A DNA stretch of 64,000 bases, taken from assembly GCF_022201045.2 (NCBI RefSeq), contig NC_068556.1, positions 186,001-250,000 of the forward strand. Reading direction: 5' to 3'. Source of the DNA: Citrus sinensis (lineage: Eukaryota > Streptophyta > Magnoliopsida > Sapindales > Rutaceae). Made by a program: the position numbers and the translations under genes. The notes under the pieces were generated by a model, which was not told where the DNA came from, did not search any database, and saw only the letters and a program-made list of their open reading frames with translations. Shown here one piece after another: positions 1 through 10,980 of the stretch; the stretch's first letter is position 1; every line of letters begins with the position of its first letter.

Positions 1-840
1 GCGCAAATTTATGTGTCAATTTTACATAGAAAATTTGCCAAAATGAAAGAGTTTTATTGCAATCTTACATTTCTTAAAAATTTTATTTATTTAAATCTCT
101 CATTTTGATTATCTTTTTGACAAAAAAAAAAAAAATGACCACGAGGGCAGCTATGTGATTCAAATGTTTGTGCCCATGTTCATGTTGCATTAATAACTAC
201 GATGATGATGGGATTTAGGTTAAATTAATGAAAGCTCATGTGACTTTAATTTTCTTGCGTGTTCACTGAGAGTGAAGAGGGAGGTGCGTAGAATGGATAG
301 CATTTTGGGAATCGCTTTAATTCCCAATCAACAATATGATTGCAGATTTGACTCCGATTTTGTGCCCAAATTATTAAATAACTTGCACAACGTGATCCCC
401 ACTTGCTTCCTTTTCCTTTCCTTTAATTGCGACAACTTTAAGATGGATTAATTAATAATTGGAAACGAAGGAATAGGGCTTCAATTAAATGTAATCTTGA
501 ACATTAATGTCTCCTTTCATTATTCATAATATTTTAATTCCAAGGGGTTGAATACTTGAATTATATTTTCCACCTTTTTTTTTTCCAAATAGTTTTAATC
601 AAAAAATTCTTTAGGGATTATCAGTACCCCAATATATTTTCTGTGGGTTTATTTAATATGAACTCTAGGATCTATATGCAAACATCCAAACATTTTTTAA
701 TGAGTAATGATACATGTATAAATTTTTATACAAATTGTATTCTTATAAATTGATGGGATAATATATGTAAGTTATATTATTATCTAACTTAACAAGATCC
801 TATTCAATATATGCTTACCATACCTCCCACTAACTTTTAA
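1..840. other. AT-rich intergenic DNA, nothing recognised
   Basis: This stretch is AT-rich with homopolymer runs and short spurious open frames only. I see no coding motif, RNA gene or bounded repeat in it. Confidence 0.6.
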
Positions 841-1961
841 GGAATAAAAGACTAGAACAAGTGATAATGATATTATATGTAACATCTGTTTGTAATTTAT
901 ATAATAGTTTGTACATGTATCTTTATCATTTTTAAAATGCAAATGTTCATCTATTTGTATATTATAAAAAAAAATTTGCTAAAAGACTACCTTTTGTTGT
1001 AGAGTTAATGTCTTAAATTTCGTTTTTTTTAAAAAAATTTTACTACTTAGTACAAAGAGTTAGATTTGATAAAAGTATGGACATCCACTATAGTTAATGA
1101 TTGATATAAAATTGTTTACAAATATGGATTTTCTTATTAGACGGCACCAAAAAATAAAAAAAAAAGAAAAAAGTAATCTACACTGTAGACTAAATATAAT
1201 ATCCGCTGGACTAAGAAAAATTTACTAATTAAGTGAATACTAATTCATCGAAAAATTGTTATAGTCTTTTCTGGAAAATAAAAGACTATAACAATAACAA
1301 GTGATAATGATATTTTACGTGATGTCTGTTTGTAATTTATATAATAGTTTGTACATGTATCTTTATCATTTTTAAAATGAAAATATTCATCTATCTGTAT
1401 ATTATAAAAAACAAATTGCTAAAAGACTACCTTTTGTTGTAGAATTAATCTCTTAAATTTAGTTTTTTTTTTTTAATTTTACTACTTAGTACAAAGAGTT
1501 AGATTTTTAAAAGTATGGACATCCACTATAGTTAATGATTGATATAAAATTGTTTACAAATATGGATTTTCTTATTAGACGGCACCAAAAAAAAAGAAAG
1601 AAAAAAGTAATCTACACTGTAGACTAAGAGTGCGTTTGGGATTGAGGTTGGGCAGCTGTAACTTAAAAGCTACAGCACTAAAGTGTTTGGTAAACACTAG
1701 CTGCTGTAGCTTTTAAGTTATGTTGATATAATTTTTCACTTGTATAATATAAAATTTATTATATCTTTAATAATTTTGATAAAATTATTATTTAAAATTT
1801 ATATTTACTATATATTATTAACTTTTATTTCATAATTACAACTTTTTTTTCACAGCAGCTGTAGCTTAAAAGCTACAGCACCTCAATCCCAAACGCACCC
1901 TAAATATAATATCCTCTGGACTAAGAAAAATTTACTCATTAAGTGAATACTAATTCATCGA
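841..1961. repeat. Tandem duplication, second copy carrying a MITE
   Basis: Two direct copies lie side by side, about 841-1251 and 1272-1961. Both contain the same ordered landmarks: gtgataatgatatt, tgtaatttatataatagttt, then gacatccactatagttaatg, and the end ctaattcatcga. They differ by scattered substitutions and small indels. The second copy is longer because a 273-bp element interrupts it at 1628-1900. The duplication therefore came before the insertion or was made from an unoccupied copy. No coding content is visible. Confidence 0.85.
1628..1900. mobile_element. Tourist-like (PIF/Harbinger) MITE with TAA target duplication
   Basis: The element begins gagtgcgtttgggattgagg and ends with the complementary cctcaatcccaaacgcaccc, giving near-perfect terminal inverted repeats (TIRs). 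TAA flanks both sides (1625-1627 and 1901-1903), the 3-bp duplication typical of PIF/Harbinger MITEs. Subterminal copies of a palindromic agctgtagcttaaaagctac motif extend the inverted structure. The neighbouring tandem duplicate reads gactaaatataat with no insertion, so it preserves the empty site and confirms both ends. It is non-coding and non-autonomous. Confidence 0.9.
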
Positions 1962-2674
1962 ATTAATATGTGTGTGTGTATAATTAATTAAAAAAAATTG
2001 AAGAGTCAACTAATTGCATTATTGCACCAAATTGTAGTTTCTTGTAGATTTGGAATAATTATATATATATATCATAAGCGGTTGGCATACAGTATCCGCA
2101 ATGATTAATTGATCTACCTTTAACAAATGAAATTTCTTAGAAACTAACAATTTTGGTACAACCTGAAACGCCTTACTATCATGGAGTGCTCGATGTGCAT
2201 TATGGTTTAATATTTGAATGATTGAATTAGAGCCAGCAAAGAGATAGCAGAATTATATTTGTAAATTCATAATTAGCTGTCTCCCTCTCCCTCTCCCTCT
2301 CCCGGAGCCCTACAATTATATTTATGGATTGCTAGTTGAAAACTTAAAAGCTTCCATTCATTATTCCTTATATCTAATTCTAACCAACTTAATTTCTACT
2401 TTATAATCTATATGAATTATGATTGATTTGATTTGATTTTTTGTTCCCACCAACTTCTTCTATTAGGTATGAACAATAAAGATTCAATCATGAGCGATGC
2501 GTGTTTCATTTTTGGGTACTTTTGTTGGGCAACGTAAGGTCCTTCGTAATAAAGACTAAAAACACATCAAATTAATCTTCTTGGAACAACAAATCATTGC
2601 TTGGACATTCAAATAATATCAGAATATATAATGAGATGAAAAAAGACACTCACACCTTAAAGATTTAGGTCTTA
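1962..2674. other. Intergenic DNA with a CTCCCT microsatellite
   Basis: The only structure seen is a short (CTCCCT)n tract at about 2279-2303 and a small AT dinucleotide run near 2060. No gene is supported. Confidence 0.55.
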
Positions 2675-2906
2675 TTTAGGAGTAAAAAGAAATTATAATT
2701 ATGAAACGAAAGTTAATAATATGTAATAAATATAAAATATAAATATTAATTTTGATAAAATTATTAAAGATATAATAGATTTTCCATCATACAAATGAAA
2801 AATTATATCAATATAGCTTTTAAAGTACAACAGCTAGTGTTTACCAAATACTTTAATACTGTACTTTTTAAGTTACAGCTGTCCAACCTCAATTTCAAAC
2901 GCACTC
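2675..2906. mobile_element. Degenerate copy of the 1.6-kb MITE family, opposite orientation
   Basis: The right end reads cctcaatttcaaacgcactc followed by tta, matching the TIR of the element at 1628. The inner segments tacaacagctagtgtttacc and taagttacagctgtccaacc correspond to that element's subterminal region in reverse order. The left TIR is heavily mutated, so the left boundary (after a TTA at 2672-2674) is approximate. Confidence 0.65.
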
Positions 2907-3227
2907 TTACTGTACTTAATGGATTTACAAACCTACTACCACTGTTTTAGAAATTGTAACATAGTCAAGCATTATAGCTTCAAAATAGACATTTGAACAT
3001 CTTCCTTCGTTGGTGAATTTTATATATTTAAATAGAGATATTAATGAGCTACAAGATCCACATAAAATAGTGTGCTTTAATGCATACTAAGATTATTGTA
3101 CAATAAAGACTTTATCTTTATCCAAATAAAAAGATTTCACCAATGACAAGAAGTCCAAATGTATACTAATGAAAGGGTAAAATGTTTAATTGTAAAAATC
3201 TAGAGAATGTGGATGTTTGTTTTTTGT

Positions 3228-3680
3228 AGGGATATTATCCTTTTACAACTAAAATTTTTTGATAACTATTTTTTATCACTTTTAGTGTTTCGGTTTCTAT
3301 TATTTTACCACCAAACCATTAACTCCATTCATAAGCTGCTGGTATCACAAGAATATTTTATGATTTTTTGTATATTCAATATTTTAGAAATTTCACATTG
3401 CATAATTTTTATAATTTTATCAATTAATTATTTTAAATCTAGGAAACAATCAATTGATACAAATATTATTTATTTGTATATAATCATTTTTGTATTTTTT
3501 TAATTTAGAGTTAAATTATGCTTATACAATCTACGGGTAAAATAGATTTAAACCATAATTTCTGTTAAGAATTATTATAAATTTAATGGTTTGGTGGAAA
3601 AATAAATAAAAATTAATTTAAAAAACTTTGATAGTAAAGTAATATATTAAAAAATATTATGTGATAAAATAATAATATCC
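3228..3680. mobile_element. Probable foldback (long inverted repeat) MITE
   Basis: The two halves are imperfect reverse complements. ttttaccaccaaaccattaa near 3303 pairs with ttaatggtttggtgg near 3581. The outer gggatattatc near 3229 pairs with aataatatcc near 3671. Arms are about 100 bp and AT-rich. No target duplication was resolved, so the limits are approximate and the superfamily is not assigned. Confidence 0.5.
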
Positions 3681-4940
3681 GTTCATATCTATTGGAAAAA
3701 TAATAAGAGGGGAATAAGAAATTAGAAATTGAATTAACTTTTTCTATAAACTGAAGCAAGACGAATGAGATGAGATTGGTCAAACTCTCAATCATGGGGC
3801 TTGAAAACGCAAATGTGGTATGAAATTTCGTGCCCAGGCCAGACTTCCGGTTAAAGTTCGAAGGTTTTTTTTTGTTTTGTCCGGGGGGGGGGGAAGAGAT
3901 TCTCTGCCTTTTAAGTACTGTACGCTTCGAGAATTGGAGTTGCAGGCAAACAAAATTAAATAAAACGATGCAAAATCTAGGGAACTAGTATAATAGACTA
4001 GAGATATTTTTATTTTGGTCAGCCTGACACAAACCCACCGGGACAGGAGCGCATGTGATCATAAAATATTGGTTTTTTTCTTTCATCCTCATCATAAAAG
4101 CAGCTTTAACGGGCTTTTTGGGCATAATTTTGAATCCACAGGCTTATTTTGAGCCTCCCTTTCCATTATTCCATATCCAAGCCTAGTAATACTACCACCA
4201 CCACCCATCCGATTGGGCTTTCTATGCGGGTGCCTTGTATTTGCTTCTCCAGGGAAGGCGACGCACACTCGACTAGACCGGACAAGGAAGCAGCGACTTG
4301 TAAATATGTCAACTCTTTTATCTCCAATTTATAAGCCAGCAAGCACTCAACTTCTGTACGTGCTTCATCTTGTTACGTACAAAATTAAAGTAAAAAACGA
4401 TCCCATCCTTCAATTCCACTAAAACTTCACCCGGAAAGAAATGTTCTTTATTTCTATTATTCATAAGATTTCTGTTCAAATCCTCCTCAAATTCTAAATC
4501 AGTTTCTTCCCATTTTCACTGCGCAACTTTTATCTTCAAATACTTTGATTACTGTGCGTTCATTGTTTCCATTTATTTCAAGACGAATCCATATCTAGGC
4601 CATTGAGAATAATAAGACAGTTGAACTTAATTTGGAGAATTTCCTCTTTAGTTTTTCATAAATAATCAAAGCATTTTTGACTTCACAAACCACTGCAAAA
4701 TATTAAAGGTCTTTGGAGGATGCTTGGCCTGATTTATATATGCTAATTAATCGATGGGATGGATGTCAATAAATTCTTTTTTAAGATTTCGTGGAGTTTC
4801 ATTTAGATGTTTTTGTCGTCTGAATTGTTGACCTTTACTCAGAATTTGGCATCGATCCAGAATCCCCCAAGATCCTATCTTATAAGCAATTGATCCCCAA
4901 ATTGAAATTAAAATTTAATAATAATAATAATAATAATCCT
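3681..4940. other. Intergenic DNA, nothing recognised
   Basis: Two overlapping short open frames near 4149-4422 have no recognisable motif and differ in frame. An ATA repeat lies at about 4917-4936. No gene is supported. Confidence 0.5.
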
Positions 4941-5400
4941 GACGATCATGATCAGTAACGAGCACACAATTAATCGGATGCAGAATGAGCAAACAAACAA
5001 TAATGGACACCAAAAATTTTATGGTGCTTCGGTGACAATCGTGCCGACATCCATCCATTGCTTCGGTGACAATCGTGCTTACATCCATCCACTGTGATGA
5101 TCGAAGGAAACTTCCACTGATTTTGAGTTTACAAGTTATAATGCTAAAGAGAACGTGTAAAGCAACATAATGAGCCTAAGCTTATGATCTAAGGTTGTTT
5201 GTACAAGCTTAACGAGATTCAGAAAGTTCCCCCACCCGTTAGCGATTGGTTACTGGATTTTTTAAACCGACACGTCGTTGAGATGTAGATGACAAAATGC
5301 TTCTTCCTCTCCAAAACCGACCTGTCGTACTCGGCTAAATTCTCGTATCCAAGCCTTTACTCTTCACCACATTATAGTACATTAATAATAATAATAATAT
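4941..5400. mobile_element. Possible LTR-retrotransposon remnant with a 34-bp tandem duplication
   Basis: A 34-bp unit starting tgcttcggtgacaatcgtgc occurs at 5025-5058 and again, slightly diverged, at 5059-5092. The local text (a variant of tggttcggc followed by a catccatcc stretch) resembles a segment common in plant Copia LTRs. That resemblance is from memory and no element ends or target duplication were found, so the assignment is weak; the tandem duplication itself is plain. Confidence 0.35.
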
Positions 5401-8400
5401 GAGAACTTCGAGGTAGGTTACACACACACACAAAAGAGTAAATAAATAAAAAGAATTACTCTATAATCATTTTATTCAATGATTTTGTATAATCTGCATT
5501 ATCAACTGTTAAGCAGAAACAAATACCACATAAATTAAGAACAGCTCACGGATTAAAAATGTAAAATTAAAGCAACTCTTAATTTTTGAGTTAATTTTGA
5601 GAAATGAGTCGGGCACAGCCATAATTCAAGTCATGTCCACATAGATAGATATAGGCTGCTTAGACACATTCCAGGGCAGAAATTACGTCAGTAACTAGTT
5701 AGTGGCAAGCTTCAACTGTCACCATTCACACCCTTCAATTTGTTCTATCATATAATCTATTGTCATAGGAAAACTCGTGGTATCCTACAATTGTGTGCAT
5801 GCGAACTTGAAGTGCTACTCTCGATTTGGAGAATGCGGGTGAGAATCTGAAAGTACCATGCATGCATATAATTGAACAAGCACATATATGTTTTGAGCAC
5901 TAATGTTAATGGTCTAAGCTGGCCGGCCAATTTAATTATGCTTCCAGGTGATACGCAGAAAATTAAAATTGTAGATGAATATAATAATTCTATATGCGCT
6001 AACAATATTCGTTTGTTAGGTGAGCACTAGACGGAAGATATTCAACGTAGAGGTGGTCATATGTGGATCTCATAACCAATAGATTCTAAACTCCTATTGG
6101 TGGCCACCTCTTTACCATTTATTTATGAAGCACCACTTCAGTTAGCTTGTAATTAATAAATTGATTAGATAAGTAATCCCTTGTAATATTGCGGTTCAAG
6201 TTTTTTTTTTTTTTTTTATAATAATTAGGTGCCTTCAAATTCTTTATTGTGCATGTCATCTTGAATAAATAAATTTATATATGCACCTACCCACTAGCTA
6301 CTAATTAATTTGCATGGCTTACTGGCCATGGGAAATTAAACAACAAATTAAAATGGGAATTTATCTTTTGACTGATTTAAAATATTGATCAATAACTCAC
6401 TATAATCGGAACAGCTTGATGATCGACATCACAGTACTGTTTCTCTCTATTTAATTTCTTTATTTCATTTGTCCTGTCTTTGCTTCCTTTAATAACTTTA
6501 GTAGTAGTCAAAAGAGAAACAAAGTAGAAAAGAAAGGATGCAAAAAATTGAAGGTATTTTGATATTACAAGCAAATTTTATCAAGTGAATGTGCATGCCT
6601 GCTTGCAATGATAAAATTGTCCACACTGGGCCAAGTAGCTTTCTCGAGGTTTCTGGATTATGGCAATCATGACTAAAAGAATCTCACGAAAAGCCATTTC
6701 TATCTTAACATTAATGCTGTTATCAGCAATCATACTTAAGTAAAACACATACGGGTTACTGTCGAAAAAAAAAAACTATTTAAAAACCACTCGATTAAAC
6801 TCGATAACACATTAATGTTTATGATTTTTTTTTAATCGTATCGTAATTGAATATCAATATCAATACCTAGCTTACGTCGGCATTGTAATTGCAAAATGCT
6901 CGGGAACCGCCGCACCTGATCATAACTCATAAGAATTAATACTATTATATAACGATGTCTCGTATCAATCACACTTCCCCCCTTTTTTTTTTTTTGAGAT
7001 GCATATCAATGACACTTATATGCACAGCAAAATGCTTCGGTTGATTGAAAGAGAAAGAGGCTTAGACGTTACAAAAAGACCCTACATATTTTCCAACATA
7101 GACGATAGTGCATGTCGTATATCAATAGAAAAAAAAAATGATTTGACTCTACATCTGATAAATTCCTTAATTTGGTGGAGAGTGAATATGATTTCCAACA
7201 AGCTGGCTGCTCACTGCTCAGAACTGCAGATAATTTTGAGAAATTATGTATTTTCTACCTAATATTCAATGAAAGTTTAAAAATACTTGAATAGCTTTTA
7301 CAGTTAGCAGTGAAGTTTATAAATATGTTATAATTTCTATTTTCCTTTAACAACCATTAAGTGCCTATTTAATATGATTTATCAAATGACCATAAATATT
7401 TATTTAATTTCATAAGTTTTTATTAAGATTTTTGTTATTTTTTTTTTTAATAGAGTTTTTGAAAATTAAATAAGTTATTTTATCTCTACTAAAAAAAACT
7501 TAAATTTTCGGCTTTAGAGAGTAAATGTTCGTTGAAAAGTTTTTTTTAAATATTAAAATATTTAAAATATCCTTTACTTATTTGACAATATTATTTCATC
7601 CTTTTACAACATAACTATAGAAAAAACTTGCCAATTAAATTAATTTTATAATTTTTAACAAAAACTCTTATTGACAACCAAATAATTAACTTTTTTCGGG
7701 TAAAAACTCTACTTATAAAAATTCTATTAACAAAATTTCTACTTTAATATGTTTTATTTGAAGAAATATATATTAAACGGAGCCTAAATTTTGATGATGT
7801 CAAATATAACATGCTCAAATCAACATCACATATATAAAACAGTGGTTTTCTTTTAATAAATATTAGGTAGATCATTGATAATTTACAAAGTTTTCGGAAT
7901 ATCAAGAACAACGAGAGAATGACGAGAGAATTGCCTCTTCTCTCTCTCTGCTGTCAGCTTTTTTTTTCTCTCTCTCTCCTCCCACCACATGCTTCATTCT
8001 CTCGTCTTTCTCTGGTTTTTCTTGATAATTAGGATTTTCCATAAATAAATTTGAAGGTAGAATAGTTCCAGATAGATATAATATAATATATACACGTGTC
8101 TGTCACCATGTGCTATGACTTATGACCTGAGTCTAAAGATAAGTGGACTTTGCCCATTATCCTGAGGGTAACGTAACTCTTTTTAAACACAAGCCGGCTA
8201 TTCTTCCACGTTACTGCAGTGTCATGCTATCGACATGAATGTGTTAGTGCGTGAAAACACAGCCACACACACAAACACGCGGTGTCTGCACTTGTCATCG
8301 GAAAAGCAAAGTTGATGGTGATGATATATATATATATATATATATATTGCCTTCTCTGTTTCGTTTTTCTTTGGTCTCTTCATAATTTCTTTATCATCTG

Positions 8401-9300
8401 CGCCTTGTCAGCTTCTCACTCTGTTCATATCATTTTCCACTGCTATTCATTTTCTTAATCTTTCATGGCAACTGACATTCAACAAACTAGCTAATGTTTT
8501 CAGTACATAAATTTTATTTCTATGAAATTCGAGACTGCATATAGTTGTCATTACCTAGGTATAAAATTATTTTAAAAAAAAATTATTGTTAGATAATGAT
8601 ATCTACGTGAAATCTCATACATAAAATACAAACGTCTCCCCGAGAAAATTATTATATCAATATACATATACATGCATGCATTATTAAACAAGAAGCAAGT
8701 GGAAAATTTTAAACTCAGTAATTAATTGAAAACTAGAGAGAGCACCGATTCTCAAAATTAATTTCATATATTGGTATATACAAACAACGAGATATTTTAA
8801 TTAATTTATAGTTTTTACTACGAAATTTCTACAACAAATCACTCATCTATATTTTTTTAAGGTAAAAACTTAGATATAAGAAATTAGAATAGAATCTTAA
8901 TCATGGTGTAGTATATACTATATATAGCATCTAAAATGTAATATGCTTGGCGCCATTATGCCATGCATTAATTATATATGATTATTCACTGCTAATCAAA
9001 AGATGATTAAAAATGCCCAAAAAAAAATGAAAGTAGAGGAAGTGGGAGTGGGGCATATTCCCCACGTAAATATGTTGTTGTTTGTTATCTAGTGTAAGAA
9101 AAAGGAGGGTCTTTTGCTTTTCTTATCTATTGGCTTTGTCATTTGTGCACTGAATTGCACATTCAAACTAGTCCACATACATTCCTAAACAGTGCAGAAA
9201 TTGTGCTGATAAAAGGAGTTTCATTGAAGGGGGAGCAAAGACTAATTCACAAGAAAAGCACGCACAAATTCAGCAGAAGCTCTCTCTCTATATACACACA
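5401..9300. other. Intergenic DNA upstream of the DUF599 gene
   Basis: No gene is supported. Simple repeats include an 18-bp poly(T) near 6202, CT-rich tracts at about 7935-7980, and (TA)n at about 8323-8347. The part nearest 9350 holds a (GA)n tract at about 9325-9348 directly before the DUF599 start codon, probably in its 5' UTR. Short open frames at 5763-6005 (-), 6389-6574 (-) and 6999-7262 (+) have no recognisable features. Confidence 0.5.
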
Positions 9301-9324
9301 CATATCACACATACAAGAGAGAAA

Positions 9325-9348
9325 GAAAGAGAGAGAGAGAGAGAGAGA
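9325..9348. repeat. (GA)n microsatellite in the presumed 5' UTR of the DUF599 gene
   Basis: About eleven GA dinucleotides end two bases before the ATG context atcatgg. Such GA tracts in plant leaders can bind GAGA-binding (BPC-type) factors; here that is only a possibility. Confidence 0.6.
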
Positions 9349-9350
9349 TC

Positions 9351-10980
9351 ATGGAATGGAGGAAATGCTACTTGGATGTAATACTTGTTCCATTAGGGTT
9401 TTCGATAACCATGGCTTATCATATTTGGTTATGGCATAAAATCCGAACTGAACCTCTCACAACCATAGTTGGTACCAATGCTAGAGGAAGACGCCTCTGG
9501 GTCACCGCCATGATGAAGGTATATACATTTATATTCTTAATTATAATGAATTAGTTATGTGCGTGAGCTACCTAGTGTGGATTATTAATTCCATCATCAT
9601 GCTTCAATGAACATGTCCATGCATGCATGATTCGATATCTTTCTTTCTTTTTCTTTTTCTGGTTAATTGTTGGCTTGCGAGTTATCCTCCCTTCAAATGT
9701 TCTATTTTCCGATCATACATTCCTGCAAGACATTAACATTAAATTTCTAGCCAATATCAAACGAATGTATGGCGAGTATATAAATGGTCAGTTTCAGAAT
9801 ATTAATTTGAGACTTTTTTTTCCTTTTCCGTATAGCTATTTTAATTTAGCACAATTGTACCACACGCATATTTAGAGTTTGGAGACATTGGTTGAGTATA
9901 ATAGCTAGCTAGCTAGTATAATTCTATAATGGATACAATTTTATTTCAAATAAATTTAAGAGATTATTCGCATATTAAGGAGAATATCAAAAATTCTTTG
10001 CAAGATGCAACCTCTAACATATATTGATGCCAAAAATGAATTATCAGATTCCACTTTCTGAATATATAATTGTGATGATGACCTTAATCAATCTTTTATC
10101 TAGAATCATTTTATCCAGCACTTAGTAAATATGGATGATAAAGTTGATGGCATCTCATTTCGCTTTCATGAACTAATTTGTGCATGTTTTGCTGGCACCA
10201 ATATTAATTACATAACGTGTGGTGTAATCCATCCACTACATTGTCCCAGCCATTAATTAATTCTAGATATATTATAACTTAAGCACTAATGAGCTAGCTA
10301 GCAACTTGAAATATTATTTACATATGTTAATTAGTCTGTTAATATAAATTAAGTTGATTAAATTAATAAAATTTTTGTTTGTTAAATAATTGATTACACA
10401 GGACAATGAGAAGAAAAACATATTGGCCGTTCAGTCACTTAGAAACATGATAATGGGATCAACCTTAATGGCAACCACATCGATTCTGTTATGCACGGGT
10501 CTGGCAGCCGTGATAAGCAGCACATATAGTGTGAAGAAGCCACTTAATGACGCCGTTTATGGGGGTCATGGCGAATTCATGCTGGCACTTAAATATGTGT
10601 CGCTGCTCACCATCTTCTTATTCTCATTCTTTTGCCACTCGTTGGCCATTAGGTTCGTAAACCAAGTGAACTTACTCATCAACACCCCACCGGATCCCCT
10701 GTCAATTGTGACTCCCGAGTACGTGACTGACTTATTTGAAAAGGGGTCTCTACTGAACACTGTTGGGAACAGGCTGTTTTATGCAGCATTGCCTCTTTTG
10801 CTTTGGATATTTGGCCCCGTCTTGGTGTTCCTGTGTTCGGTGACAATGGTGCCCGTGCTTTACAATCTTGACTTTGTGTTGGGGAATATTGACAACGATG
10901 GAAAGGGATCGGGGACTAAAGGAAAGCAGCTTGATCATGTCAGTGGATATGCTGGTGGGCCGCACTTTGAATCTGTGTAA
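9351..10980 (+). CDS. DUF599 family membrane protein, two exons
   Basis: Exons are 9351-9518 and 10402-10980 (stop included), joined in phase 0 by a GT-AG intron, giving 248 aa. The start is the ATG directly after a GA microsatellite; the first residues are MEWRKCYLDVILVPLGFS. Four hydrophobic segments fit membrane helices at about residues 8-28, 74-95, 122-145 and 186-214. The TNARGRRLWV loop after helix 1 and the TPPDPLSIVTPEYV loop before the last helix are hallmarks I associate with plant DUF599 proteins, whose biochemical role is unknown. The C-terminal tail (about residues 216-248) is hydrophilic and Gly/Lys-rich. Length is normal for the family and no frame damage is seen. No neighbour suggests a shared pathway. 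Family call is by motif recognition. Confidence 0.88.

Noticed and set aside
7910..8010. CT-rich hairpin resembling a MIR156 precursor (minus strand text tgacagcagagagagagaag)
   Set aside because: The miR156 signature (gagtgagcac) is absent and the opposite arm is just GA/CT microsatellite; pairing outside acgagagaatga is poor.
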